This document shows positions 33,809-42,488 of a DNA stretch of 64,000 nt, one piece after another. The position numbers and the translations under genes are program-made. The DNA is from Streptomyces sp. NBC_00708 (GTDB lineage Bacteria; Actinomycetota; Actinomycetes; Streptomycetales; Streptomycetaceae): positions 186,001 to 250,000 of the forward strand of contig CP108997.1 in assembly GCA_036226585.1 (NCBI GenBank). Direction: 5' to 3'. How positions within the stretch are numbered: position 1 is the stretch's first letter; each line of letters opens with the position of its first letter. Under the pieces are notes generated by a model. It was not told the DNA's origin. It did not search any database and saw only the letters and a list, made by a program, of their open reading frames with translations.

Positions 33809-33839
33809 CGCCCTCGCGAGCAGACCGCTCGCGGGGGCG
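33809..33839 (+). terminator. Terminator after GH30 gene
   Basis: CGCCCTCGCGAGC (33809-33821) pairs with GCTCGCGGGGGCG (33827-33839) with one mismatch and a 5-base loop. Confidence 0.65.
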
Positions 33840-33920
33840 TCGCGCCTCCCCCGGGCGCGGGGCGCCGCCGCATCGGTGCGAGGATGCCGCCTCATGGTCC
33901 ACGGAGGAGCGGGGCAGGAC

Positions 33921-34781
33921 ATGGAACTGACGATCGTGGTGCAGAACCTGGCACACGGAGGGCTGCGCAACGGCGCGGGTGACCCGGAGAACCGGTGGCC
34001 CCGGCTGGCCGAGCGGATAAGGAGTGCGGGCACACCCGACCTGGTGCTCCTGCAAGAGGCGGCCGACTGGGGGAAGTACGGTCACCGGCAGCTGGGGCAG
34101 GCGATGCGGGACCTGGACATGGACGCCCTGCCGCTCCCGCCGTGCGGTTCCGGGATGCCGCCGGCCGTGCTCTACCGGCGCGAGACGGTCGGCCGGTGGC
34201 TCAACTGGAACACCGACTTCGCGCAGGAGACGTTGCACGGCTTCGGGGTCGCCGTGTTCGACGTCGGCCTGCCCGCCCCGCTCGCGGTCGTATCGGCGCA
34301 CCTGAATCCGTTCGTCGCCGACAAAGCGCGCGACGAGGCCAAGCTGATCGCGACCCGGGCGCTGCGCTACGGCCCGTACGGCATCGTGGCCGGCGACATG
34401 AACTACCCGCCGGCGGACCCGGACAGCCCCGCCCCCGACTACGCGGCGATGCTGCCGTACAACAGGTCGGCCCGGACCCGGCTGCCCTCCGAGTCGGGCG
34501 GGCGGCTGGTGCCCGACCGGCGGGTGACGGAGGTCCTGGCGTACACGGGCTTCGTCGACGCGGCGGCCAGGCTGTACGAGGAGCGGGGGGAGAAGGAGCT
34601 GCTGCGCAGGACCGCGTCGGACGACCGGATCGACCAGCTGTGGGTGTCGGCCCCGCTGCGCGACACCGTGGTCGACTACGCCCTGCTGGACACCCCGGAG
34701 GGCGCGTCGGACCACCACGGCCTCGTGGTGCGGCTCGACCTCGGCCGTGCGGCCCGCGACAACGTGTGGGAGTACCGGTAA
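33921..34781 (+). CDS. Endonuclease/exonuclease/phosphatase-family protein
   Basis: 286 residues from ATG 33921, with ATG 33894 as alternative. The EEP motifs are present: LTIVVQNLAHGG, DLVLLQEA (metal Glu), AVVSAHLNP, GIVAGDMNYPP (D-x-N) and the terminal SDHHGLVV with the catalytic His. Members cut DNA, inositol phosphates or sphingomyelin. No signal peptide, so an intracellular role is likely; the substrate is unknown. Confidence 0.8.
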   Translation: MELTIVVQNLAHGGLRNGAGDPENRWPRLAERIRSAGTPDLVLLQEAADWGKYGHRQLGQAMRDLDMDALPLPPCGSGMPPAVLYRRETVGRWLNWNTDFAQETLHGFGVAVFDVGLPAPLAVVSAHLNPFVADKARDEAKLIATRALRYGPYGIVAGDMNYPPADPDSPAPDYAAMLPYNRSARTRLPSESGGRLVPDRRVTEVLAYTGFVDAAARLYEERGEKELLRRTASDDRIDQLWVSAPLRDTVVDYALLDTPEGASDHHGLVVRLDLGRAARDNVWEYR

Positions 34782-34784
34782 CGG

Positions 34785-35072
34785 TCAGCCGAGACCGCGG
34801 TGGGCGGCCCACAGCGCGCCGGCGCGGCTCGCCGCGCCGGCCACCAGGGCCGCCAGCTCCGGCCGGTCCGGCACCGGGAACGACACATAGGCACCGCGCC
34901 CGCCCTCCACCGGCCGTCCGTACGCCTTCACCGCGAGGTGGCCGTCGGGGAGGAGGCGGACGTTGAGGGTGCTGAGGAGGAACGTGGTGTCGCGCCGGGT
35001 GTCGGTCCAGCGGAGGTCCGGCGGGACCGTGACGTTGATCGCCAACGCGCTCACTTCCAGATCGCTGCTCAT
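34785..35072 (-). CDS. Small unknown protein
   Basis: 95 residues from ATG 35072, convergent with the EEP gene after three bases. The sequence is ordered (LEVSALAINVTVPPDLRWTDTRRDTTFLLSTLNVRLLPDGHLAVKAYGRPVEGGRGAYVSFPVPDRPEL) without membrane or signal segments. I do not recognise it; coding bias matches the neighbours. Confidence 0.5.
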   Translation of the reverse strand: MSSDLEVSALAINVTVPPDLRWTDTRRDTTFLLSTLNVRLLPDGHLAVKAYGRPVEGGRGAYVSFPVPDRPELAALVAGAASRAGALWAAHRGLG

Positions 35073-35242
35073 CCCCGCATGATCCCACGGTGCTCCCTTG
35101 CGCCGGGGCGTGCGGCGCATTGCGGGTGGGGGCCGTGCTTCCAGGGGGTCCCGCGCGCTCTACCGGGGTCCGTGGGCGGCGGAAATGATGAGCACACCGC
35201 AGGTCGACGAGGTGATCCGCACCTCAGCGGTGGAAGGAGCCC

Positions 35243-36001
35243 ATGGTGTTGCTTCTCATCTCTCCGGACAGCGTCGAGGAAGCCGTCGACTGCGCGAAGG
35301 CGGCGGAGTACCTCGACATCGTCGATGTGAAGAAGCCCGACGAAGGGTCGCTCGGCGCCAACTTCCCCTGGGTGATCAGGGAGATCCGGGAGGCCGTGCC
35401 GGCCGGCAAGCCGGTGTCCGCGACCGTCGGAGATGTCCCGTACAAGCCCGGCACGGTGGCGCAGGCGGCGCTGGGGGCCGTCGTCTCCGGGGCCACGTAC
35501 ATCAAGGTGGGTCTCTACGGGTGCACCACGCCCGACCAGGGGATCGACGTCATGCGGGCGGTCGTGCGGGCGGTAAAGGACTACCGTCCCGAAGCGCTGG
35601 TCGTCGCCTCGGGGTATGCCGACGCCCACCGCGTCGGGTGCGTCAACCCGCTCGCCCTGCCCGACATCGCGGCCCGGTCCGGCGCCGACGCGGCCATGCT
35701 CGACACCGCCATCAAGGACGGGACGCGGCTGTTCGACCACGTACCGCCGGACGTCTGCGCCGAGTTCGTCGGGCTCGCCCACGCCTCCGGTCTGCTCGCC
35801 GCCCTCGCGGGCAGTGTCAAACAGGCCGACCTGGCGACGCTGACCCGGATCGGGACGGACATCGTGGGTGTGCGCGGGGCGGTCTGCGAGGGCGGCGACC
35901 GCAACGCCGGACGGATTCAGCCCCATCTGGTGGCCGCGTTCCGGGCGGAGATGGACCGGCACGCCCGGGAGCACGCGGCCGGCGTCACCGTCGCGGGCTG
36001 A
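35243..36001 (+). CDS. mfnB: MfnB-type 4-(hydroxymethyl)-2-furaldehyde phosphate synthase
   Basis: 252 residues, GGAAGGAG three bases before ATG 35243. It matches the DUF556/MfnB family throughout: [48 protein letters not shown], with Lys30 in the position of the Schiff-base lysine, and [10 protein letters not shown] with a second conserved lysine. MfnB condenses two glyceraldehyde-3-phosphates into a phosphorylated hydroxymethyl-furaldehyde, the first step to methanofuran in archaea. Streptomyces has no methanofuran role known to me, so the product must serve another pathway. It opens a four-gene operon. Confidence 0.85.
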   Translation: MVLLLISPDSVEEAVDCAKAAEYLDIVDVKKPDEGSLGANFPWVIREIREAVPAGKPVSATVGDVPYKPGTVAQAALGAVVSGATYIKVGLYGCTTPDQGIDVMRAVVRAVKDYRPEALVVASGYADAHRVGCVNPLALPDIAARSGADAAMLDTAIKDGTRLFDHVPPDVCAEFVGLAHASGLLAALAGSVKQADLATLTRIGTDIVGVRGAVCEGGDRNAGRIQPHLVAAFRAEMDRHAREHAAGVTVAG

Positions 36002-36008
36002 CCGCCGG

Positions 36009-37418
36009 ATGCCGGCCTTCGACGCGGTGGCCGGGGCTCACGCGCCCGGCCGGACCGCCGGGTTCACCGTCGTCGACCCGGCCACCGGGGAGACCTTCGG
36101 CGAGGCCCCCGACACACGCCCGGACGAACTGGACGCGGTGATCGGCCGGGCCCACCGGGCCTGGCCCGGCTGGCGGGCCGAGCCCGCCGCCCGGACCCAC
36201 GCGCTGCTCGGCGCGGCCGACGCCGTGGAAGCGGCGGGCGACGACCTCGCCCGGCTGCTCACCCGGGAGCAGGGCAAACCACTGTCCGAGTCGTACGCGG
36301 AGATCGCCCGCACAGCGGCCCGGCTGCGGTACTTCGCGGAGCTGGCGCCCAGGACACGGCGGATCAGCGACGGCAGGCCCGTGCGCAGCGAGATCCGCTG
36401 GCGTTCGCTGGGGCCCGTCGCCGCGATCGTCCCGTGGAACTTCCCGCTGCAACTGGCGGCGGCGAAGTTCGCGCCCGCGCTCGCGGCGGGCAATACCGTG
36501 GTCCTCAAACCGTCCCCCTTCACCCCGCTCGCCACCCGGCTGCTGGGATCCGTCCTCGCCGCCGCCCTGCCCGAGGACGTGCTGACCGTCGTCACCGGAC
36601 GCGAACCGCTCGGTGCGCGGCTGGCCTCCCATCCGGGCATCCGGCATGTCACCTTCACCGGTTCGGTGCCCACCGGGCGGGCGGTCGCCGAGGGGGCGGC
36701 GGCCTCCCTCGCCCGGGTCACCCTGGAGCTGGGCGGCAACGACGCGGCGGTCCTGCTGGACGACGTCGATGTGGAGGGGGCCGCGGACCGGCTGTTCTGG
36801 GCCGCGTTCCGCAACTGCGGGCAGGTCTGCATGGCGGTCAAACGCGTGTACGCCCCCGCCCGGCTGCACGCGGAGGTGGTCGAGGCGCTCGCCCGGCGGG
36901 CGAAGTCCGTCGCCGTCGGCAGCGGCCTTGACCCGGGCACCCGGCTGGGCCCCGTCAACAACGCCCCGCAGCTGGCACGCGTGGAGGAGGTCACCGAACG
37001 GGCGCTGGCGGACGGCGCCAGGGCCGCGGCCGGCGGCCACCGGCTGGACGGGCCGGGCTATTTCTTCGCTCCGACGATCCTCACCGATGTCCCGCCTACC
37101 AGTGCGGTGGTGACGCAGGAACAGTTCGGGCCGGTGCTGCCGGTGCTGCCGTACGGGAGTCTCGACGAGGCCGTCGACGCGGCCAACGGCACGGGCTTCG
37201 GGCTCGGCGGCTCCGTCTGGGGCACCGACCTGGACCGGGCCGAGGCGGTCGCGGACCGGCTGGAGTGCGGGACGGCGTGGATCAACCATCACGCCGAGTT
37301 GTCCCTCGCCCAGCCCTTCGCCGGCATCAAGGACAGCGGAGTCGGCGTGGCGGGCGGGCCCTGGGGGCTGTACGGCAACCTGCGCCCGTTCGTCGTCCAC
37401 CGCCCGGAGGACGCATGA
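36009..37418 (+). CDS. NAD(P)-dependent aldehyde dehydrogenase
   Basis: 469 residues from ATG 36009, seven bases after mfnB. Class I aldehyde dehydrogenase motifs: VPWNFPLQLAAAKFAPALAAGNTVVLKPS, TFTGSVPTGRAVAEG, VTLELGGNDAAV (general base Glu) and NCGQVCMAVKRVY with the catalytic Cys. The closest pattern is succinate-semialdehyde/betaine-aldehyde type. In this operon it could oxidise a furaldehyde to a furoic acid. Confidence 0.85.
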   Translation: MPAFDAVAGAHAPGRTAGFTVVDPATGETFGEAPDTRPDELDAVIGRAHRAWPGWRAEPAARTHALLGAADAVEAAGDDLARLLTREQGKPLSESYAEIARTAARLRYFAELAPRTRRISDGRPVRSEIRWRSLGPVAAIVPWNFPLQLAAAKFAPALAAGNTVVLKPSPFTPLATRLLGSVLAAALPEDVLTVVTGREPLGARLASHPGIRHVTFTGSVPTGRAVAEGAAASLARVTLELGGNDAAVLLDDVDVEGAADRLFWAAFRNCGQVCMAVKRVYAPARLHAEVVEALARRAKSVAVGSGLDPGTRLGPVNNAPQLARVEEVTERALADGARAAAGGHRLDGPGYFFAPTILTDVPPTSAVVTQEQFGPVLPVLPYGSLDEAVDAANGTGFGLGGSVWGTDLDRAEAVADRLECGTAWINHHAELSLAQPFAGIKDSGVGVAGGPWGLYGNLRPFVVHRPEDA

Positions 37419-38527
37419 CGACGAGATTCCGGGCGGCGGTGCTGCGCGCGTACGAGGACCCGTTCGCTGTCGAGGACGTCGTCCTGGACGCACATCCCGG
37501 CGCCGGCGAGATCCTGGTCGAGATCGCGGGCGCCGGGATGTGCCGGACCGATCTCGCGGTACGGCGGTCGGCCGGCCGCAGCCCGTTGCCGACGGTCCTC
37601 GGTCACGAGGGGGCCGGGGTCGTCGTCCGGGCGGGTGGCGGCCCGGATACGGAGATCGGGGTCGGCGACCACGTCGTGCTGAGCTTCGACTCCTGCGGGC
37701 ACTGCCGGAACTGCCGGGGCGCGGCCCCCGCGTACTGCGACTCCTTCGCCGCCCTCAACCTCTTCGGAGGGCGGGCGGGCGAGCCGCCCCGGCTGACCGG
37801 CGCGGACGGAAAGGCGCTGGCTCCCCGGTGGTTCGGCCAGTCGTCCTTCGCCGAGTACGCGCTCGTGTCCGCCCGTAACGCCGTGCGCGTGGACCCGGCG
37901 CTGCCCGTGGAACTGCTCGGGCCGCTCGGCTGCGGCTTCCTCACCGGGGCCGGGGCGGTGCTGAACACCTTCCGCGCCGGACCCGGCGACACGCTGCTGG
38001 TGCTCGGGGCCGGGGCGGTGGGGCTGGCCGCCGTCATGGCGGCGGGGGCGGCCGGTGTGCCGGTCGTGGCGGTGGACCGGCATCCGCACCGGCTGGAGCT
38101 CGCCGAACGGTTCGGCGCGGTCCCGCTGGCCGCCGGCGCGGCCGGGCTACCGGAGCGCGTCCGCCGGCTGACCGACGGCGGCGCGCGGTACGCGCTCGAC
38201 ACCACGGCGTCGCCGCCGCTCATCAACGACGCGCTCCGGTCGCTGCGCCCCACCGGCACCCTGGGTCTGGTGGCGCGCCTGCACACCGCGCTGCCGCTGG
38301 AACCGGGGACGCTGGACCGGGGCCGGAGCGTCCGCCACATCTGCGAGGGGGACGCGGTGCCGGGGCTGCTGATCCCCGTCCTGACGCGGCTGTGGCAGGC
38401 CGGCCGCTTCCCCTTCGACCAGCTGATCCGCACCTATCCCCTGGCCGACATCAACGAGGCCGAACGCGACTGCGAGGCGGGCCGGGTGGTCAAACCCGTC
38501 CTGCTCCCGGAGGGAAGAACCCGATGA
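37415..38527 (+). CDS. Zinc-dependent alcohol dehydrogenase (MDR), aryl-alcohol type
   Basis: 370 residues, ATGA overlap with the aldehyde dehydrogenase. GHEGAGVVVRAGGG carries the catalytic-zinc His/Glu, SCGHCRNCRGAAPAYC gives the four structural-zinc Cys, and VLGAGAVGLAAVMAA the NAD loop. The PLGCGFLTGAGAVLN segment is typical of benzyl-alcohol dehydrogenases such as XylB, which act on ring-bearing alcohols, suiting a hydroxymethyl-furan. Confidence 0.85.
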   Translation: MTTRFRAAVLRAYEDPFAVEDVVLDAHPGAGEILVEIAGAGMCRTDLAVRRSAGRSPLPTVLGHEGAGVVVRAGGGPDTEIGVGDHVVLSFDSCGHCRNCRGAAPAYCDSFAALNLFGGRAGEPPRLTGADGKALAPRWFGQSSFAEYALVSARNAVRVDPALPVELLGPLGCGFLTGAGAVLNTFRAGPGDTLLVLGAGAVGLAAVMAAGAAGVPVVAVDRHPHRLELAERFGAVPLAAGAAGLPERVRRLTDGGARYALDTTASPPLINDALRSLRPTGTLGLVARLHTALPLEPGTLDRGRSVRHICEGDAVPGLLIPVLTRLWQAGRFPFDQLIRTYPLADINEAERDCEAGRVVKPVLLPEGRTR

Positions 38528-39441
38528 ACGAGGCAATCGGCACCACGGAATCACCGAGGCCGGACACGGAGGGGGTGGACGGCGGCGTGGGCCTGACCGC
38601 ACTGCTGGTCGCCGCGTCCCGGGCGATCGAGAGCCACCGCCGCGACAGCCTGGCCCAGGATGTCTACGCCGAGCACTTCGTACGGGCCGCACCGGCGTGC
38701 GCCGAGTGGCCGGTGCGTATCGAGCAGGTCCCGGACGGGGACGACAACGCGTTGTGGGGGCGGTTCGCCCGCTACTTCGGACTGCGCACCCGGGTCCTCG
38801 ACGACTTCGTCGTACGGTCGGTGCTCACCGGGGCCCGTCAAGTGGTGCTGCTGGGCGCCGGGTTGGACACGCGGGCGTTCCGGCTGGACTGGCCGTCCGA
38901 CTGTGTGTTCTTCGAGATCGACCGGGCCGGTGTGCTCGCGTTCAAGCACCAGGTGCTGACGGAGCTGTCGGCCGCGCCGAGGGTGAAACGCGTGCTGGTT
39001 CCGGTCGATCTGCGCGATGACTGGGTCTCCGCGCTGACGAGTTCGGGCTTCGACCCGGCCGCGCCGAGCATCTGGCTGGCGGAGGGCCTGCTGTTCTACC
39101 TGCCGGGCCCCGCCGAGACGTATCTCGTGGACACCGTGGACCTGCTGGCCACCGAGGGCAGCGCCCTGGCCTTCGAGGCGAAGCTGGAGGCGGACCTCAT
39201 GGCGTACCGCGACAGCGCGATCTACACGGCGACGCGGGAGCAGATCGGCATCGACCTGCTCGACCTCTTCGACAAGGGCCCGCGCCCCGACTCGGCGGGC
39301 CGTCTCGCCGCCCGGGGCTGGTCCGCCTCGACGCACACACCGTTCGAGTTCACCCGTCGGCACGGACGCGGTCCGCTGCCGGAGCCGAACGACGCGCTGG
39401 AGGGAAACCGGTGGGTGTTCGCGTACCGGAGACGGAGGTGA
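38524..39441 (+). CDS. SAM-dependent methyltransferase, LCMT/PPM-like
   Basis: 305 residues, ATGA overlap with the alcohol dehydrogenase. RQVVLLGAGLDTRAFRLDWPSDCVFFEIDRAGVLAFKHQVL is the SAM-binding region of the leucine carboxyl methyltransferase-like group (TIGR00027), and WLAEGLLFYLP is its second hallmark. Members methylate carboxylates or hydroxyls. As the last gene of the mfnB operon it may form a methyl ester or ether of the furan product. Confidence 0.8.
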   Translation: MNEAIGTTESPRPDTEGVDGGVGLTALLVAASRAIESHRRDSLAQDVYAEHFVRAAPACAEWPVRIEQVPDGDDNALWGRFARYFGLRTRVLDDFVVRSVLTGARQVVLLGAGLDTRAFRLDWPSDCVFFEIDRAGVLAFKHQVLTELSAAPRVKRVLVPVDLRDDWVSALTSSGFDPAAPSIWLAEGLLFYLPGPAETYLVDTVDLLATEGSALAFEAKLEADLMAYRDSAIYTATREQIGIDLLDLFDKGPRPDSAGRLAARGWSASTHTPFEFTRRHGRGPLPEPNDALEGNRWVFAYRRRR

Positions 39442-39444
39442 GGG

Positions 39445-39723
39445 CTACGGCAACTCACGCGTGAGCCAGACGACTTCGCCGTTCTCCTCCGCGGAGAGGT
39501 GATCCCGTACGAAGTCGAGCTTCTCCAGGACGCGGAGCGAGGGGGCGTTCCACGTGGCGACGGTCGACCCGGCGATTCCCTTGCGGCCGCGCTCGACCGT
39601 GAAGTTCTCCTCGCCGCGTTCGGAGAGGAGTTCGCTGAAGTCGGCGGCGTCGGATTCGGCCCAGGGGCGCAGGATCAGCCGCTCGGTCTCCAGGTGGTAG
39701 GACATCGTCGCGTAGCCGGTCAT
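39445..39723 (-). pseudogene. Truncated GNAT (RimJ/RimL-like) acetyltransferase
   Basis: 92 residues from ATG 39723, far short of the usual 165-190. The start (LETERLILRPWAESDAADFSELL) and the end (VATWNAPSLRVLEKLDFVRDHLSAEENGEVVWLTREL) are normal, but after EENFTVERGRKGIAG the whole acetyl-CoA-binding core is absent, pointing to an in-frame internal deletion. No stop interrupts it, so it is expressed-looking but probably inactive. Confidence 0.65.
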
Positions 39724-39818
39724 GGCCCCACTCTGCCGCACGGGCGCGCGCCCGCAGCCGCGAGGGTCCTCCCGGCTCGGGCTTCCGGCGAGGAGGCGTG
39801 CCGGGCGCCCCCGGAGGG

Positions 39819-41267
39819 TCAGCCGGTGGCGGCGTTGAGCAGGTCGAGCGCGCTCTGCTGGCAGCCGTAGTCGGTGGTGCCGCCGCCTCCGTTCCAGTGC
39901 GGGCCGTACTGGTCGAGGGCGTTGCGGTCGCGGGTGTAGGCGCTGTCGGCCCAGCGGGTGAGGGGCGCGGCATACGGGTGGTCGGACAGCGCACGGTTGA
40001 GGACGCCCAGGCCGCGCACATAGGCGCCCTTGAAGCTCGGGCCGTCTCCCGAGCAGCCGTCGCCCTCGCCGGGTTCGCGCAGGACACCATCGGTCTGGAG
40101 CCGCACGGTGGACGCGTCGGCCAGGCCGCGCGCGGTCGTCAGGAGGCCCGCGTCACCGGTGGCGCGGTGCAGTTCGGTCAACGCGCCCAGGATGACACCC
40201 TGGTTGTAGGTCCAGGTCGGCTGGCCGTTGTTGGCGCAGTTGCCGTCGAGACCGTCGTTGATCATGCGGTCCCCGTTGATCATGCCGCTCTGCCGGAACC
40301 AGTCCCACTCGTTCTTCGCCCGCTCCAGGTACACGGTGTCGCCCGGGATGCGGTTGTGCAGGGCCGCCGTGAGCCGGAGGAAGAGCTCGTTGGTGATGGC
40401 GTTCTTGTAGTTGCCGTCGGTGTTCCACCGGACCCCGCCGCCGCAGGTACCGTTCCAGTTGGCGAACATGTGGTCCGCGTCGGCCCGTGCGGTGTCGAGG
40501 TAGCGGCTCTCCCCCGTCAGGTCGTACGCGGCGATCCAGGCGAGGCCCCACCAGCCGGTGTCGTCCAGGTACTCGTTGCGGAACTGGCCGCCCTGGGCGT
40601 TGATGTTCTTCTCGTACGTGTCGGAGATGGCGTAGCGGTAGCTGCCCATGCCGCTGATCCGGGCGTTGTCGATGACGGCGGTCAGCGCGTTGGCGGCGGT
40701 CCACCAGCCGTTGCCGCCGAAGAGCTTGGTGTTCCGGTCGTACGCCATCATCAGGGCGGTCGCGGCGGCGGTGCTCCTGCTGCCCGCGTTCCAGGTGGTG
40801 CGGGCCCAGGGGGTGCACGCGATGGCGCCGCCGCCGGCCGGCTGTCCGCAGGCCCGCAGAGCGCCGACGCCCTGGGTGTTCCAGTCGTCCACGTTGTACA
40901 TCTGGGTCCGCCAGCCCCGGCCCCCGGCCGGCACGGCGGTGTCGCCCAGCTTGCTGCCCGACGACCAGGTCCTGCCCCCGTCCATGGAGCGGTCGAGCCA
41001 GACGTGGTCCCCCTCGCCCCCGTTGTCGATGGAGCCCCAGCCCATCGCGTCGGTGTCGTCGATATGGAGGGCGATCGTGCGGGAGGAGACCGCGGCGGTG
41101 ACGGGGATCCGCTCCTGCGGACTGAGCGACGGGTCGCGCGCGTCGCAGTACTTGTTGCACACCGCCGCCTCCGGTGCGGCGGCGGCCGGCACGGCACCCA
41201 CCAGAAGGGCGGACAACGTTGTCAGTGCGGCGCCGAAAAGGGCTGCCCTGGATCGCGCAGGCTTCAT
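39819..41267 (-). CDS. Secreted GH76 alpha-1,6-mannanase
   Basis: 482 residues, GGGAG before ATG 41267. Signal peptide about 1-30 (LLVGAVPAAAA). An N-terminal module of about 100 residues (CNKYCDARDPSL...DHVWLDRSMDGGRTW) precedes the GH76 alpha/alpha barrel. The catalytic pair of Asp is in RNEYLDDTGWWGLAWIAAYDL; TWTYNQGVILGALTELH is a further family element. GH76 enzymes cut fungal and mycobacterial alpha-1,6-mannan. Together with the GH130/phosphomannomutase operon it gives the window a mannan theme, although the linkages differ. Confidence 0.9.
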   Translation of the reverse strand: MKPARSRAALFGAALTTLSALLVGAVPAAAAPEAAVCNKYCDARDPSLSPQERIPVTAAVSSRTIALHIDDTDAMGWGSIDNGGEGDHVWLDRSMDGGRTWSSGSKLGDTAVPAGGRGWRTQMYNVDDWNTQGVGALRACGQPAGGGAIACTPWARTTWNAGSRSTAAATALMMAYDRNTKLFGGNGWWTAANALTAVIDNARISGMGSYRYAISDTYEKNINAQGGQFRNEYLDDTGWWGLAWIAAYDLTGESRYLDTARADADHMFANWNGTCGGGVRWNTDGNYKNAITNELFLRLTAALHNRIPGDTVYLERAKNEWDWFRQSGMINGDRMINDGLDGNCANNGQPTWTYNQGVILGALTELHRATGDAGLLTTARGLADASTVRLQTDGVLREPGEGDGCSGDGPSFKGAYVRGLGVLNRALSDHPYAAPLTRWADSAYTRDRNALDQYGPHWNGGGGTTDYGCQQSALDLLNAATG

Positions 41268-41388
41268 GGGAGGACTCCCGGAACGTCTGGGGGGTGACGG
41301 AGGGCGCTCCGCCGGCGAACAGGAGAACGCTCTCCGACGCTAGCGAAGCGCCATGGGCACGTCAACGATGCCGCAAGGCTGGAGCCGG

Positions 41389-42042
41389 TCAGCCCCGCGC
41401 GGGGCCGGACGCGTACGCCAGCGGGGGTGCGATCGCCTGCGCGTCCGCGCCCTCGCCGACCCACAGCCCGATGAACAGCGCCGCCGTGGCCTCCAGGAGT
41501 CCCGCGCGCTCCAGGGCGCCGCCCGGCACGGGTTCGCACCCGGTGTCCCGTACGAGTCGGCGCACACGCGCGAGGGACGGTTCGTCGTCCCCGCACACCG
41601 GTACGGCGAGCGGCCGGCCGTCGAAGACGGGCGGGGCCATGCGCCACACGTCCTCGTGGCACAGGTTGAACGCCTTGACCACATGAACTCCCGGCGCCGC
41701 GCCGGCCAGTCGCTCCGCCGCGGAGCGGCCGTCGCGGGTCAGCAGCCGGAAGCCGGGGCCCACGGGGTTGGAGCAGTCGATCAGCGCCTTGCCCTCCAGG
41801 GGCGCGCGCAGCTCCCGCACCACATCCGCCCCGGCATCGAAGGGCAGGGCGGCCAGCACCACGTCACCGAATGAGGCTGCCTCGCGGAGCCCGGCGGCCT
41901 TCGTGCCGCCGCCGAGCCGCGCCGCGAGCCGCTGCGTGCGGTCCGCGTCGCGGCCTGCGACGACCACGTCGTGCCCGGCCCGCACCCAGTGGGTGGCGAG
42001 CGCCTCCGCCATGTTCCCCGCGCCCAGTACGCCGATCCTCAT
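41389..42042 (-). CDS. NADPH/F420-type reductase, NAD-binding
   Basis: 217 residues from ATG 42042, AAAGGA nine bases before. MRIGVLGAGNMAEALATHWVRAGHDVVVAGRDADR is a complete Rossmann motif, and LIDCSNPVGPGF... VVKAFNLCHEDVW is the pattern of F420-dependent NADP reductase relatives (FNO-like). Members move hydride between NADPH and F420 or a small ketone. It is divergent from an HxlR gene 77 bp away that probably controls it. Confidence 0.75.
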   Translation of the reverse strand: MRIGVLGAGNMAEALATHWVRAGHDVVVAGRDADRTQRLAARLGGGTKAAGLREAASFGDVVLAALPFDAGADVVRELRAPLEGKALIDCSNPVGPGFRLLTRDGRSAAERLAGAAPGVHVVKAFNLCHEDVWRMAPPVFDGRPLAVPVCGDDEPSLARVRRLVRDTGCEPVPGGALERAGLLEATAALFIGLWVGEGADAQAIAPPLAYASGPARG

Positions 42043-42119
42043 CACGTATGTCCTTTCGATGGCGGCCCGTTCAGCCGTTCGCATCGACGCTAGAACGCGG
42101 CTCGGGCACCATCTGGTAC

Positions 42120-42476
42120 GTGACCACCGACGCCTTCCTCGCCGACTGCCGCGCACGCCTGGCCTTCGACCTGCTCTCCCACACGTGGAACGCCGTGGTG
42201 CTCTGGTCCCTGCGCGACGGCCCCCGCCGCCCGGTCGAACTGCGCGAGCACATCGGGTCGATCAGCTCCAAGGTGCTCACCGAGACACTGCGCCGCCTCC
42301 AGTTCAACGGGCTCGTGTCCCGGCGGGCGTACCCCGGTTCCCCTCCGCACGTGGAGTACGAACTCACCGCTCTGGGGCGTACCTTGCTGGGGCCCATCGA
42401 CACCATCGGGGCGTGGGCGTTCGAGCACGGCGACGAGGTGATGGCGGCGCAGGACACCCACGTGGACGAGCCGTAG
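42120..42476 (+). CDS. HxlR-family regulator
   Basis: 118 residues from GTG 42120. The winged helix is visible: AFDLLSHTWNAVVLWSLRDGPRRPVELREHIGSISSKVLTETLRRLQFNGLVSRRAYPGSPPHVEYELTALGRTLL. HxlR proteins respond to aldehydes, quinones or oxidants and typically regulate a divergent reductase, here the gene at 41389. Confidence 0.85.
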   Translation: MTTDAFLADCRARLAFDLLSHTWNAVVLWSLRDGPRRPVELREHIGSISSKVLTETLRRLQFNGLVSRRAYPGSPPHVEYELTALGRTLLGPIDTIGAWAFEHGDEVMAAQDTHVDEP

Positions 42477-42488
42477 CGGCCGGCGGGC

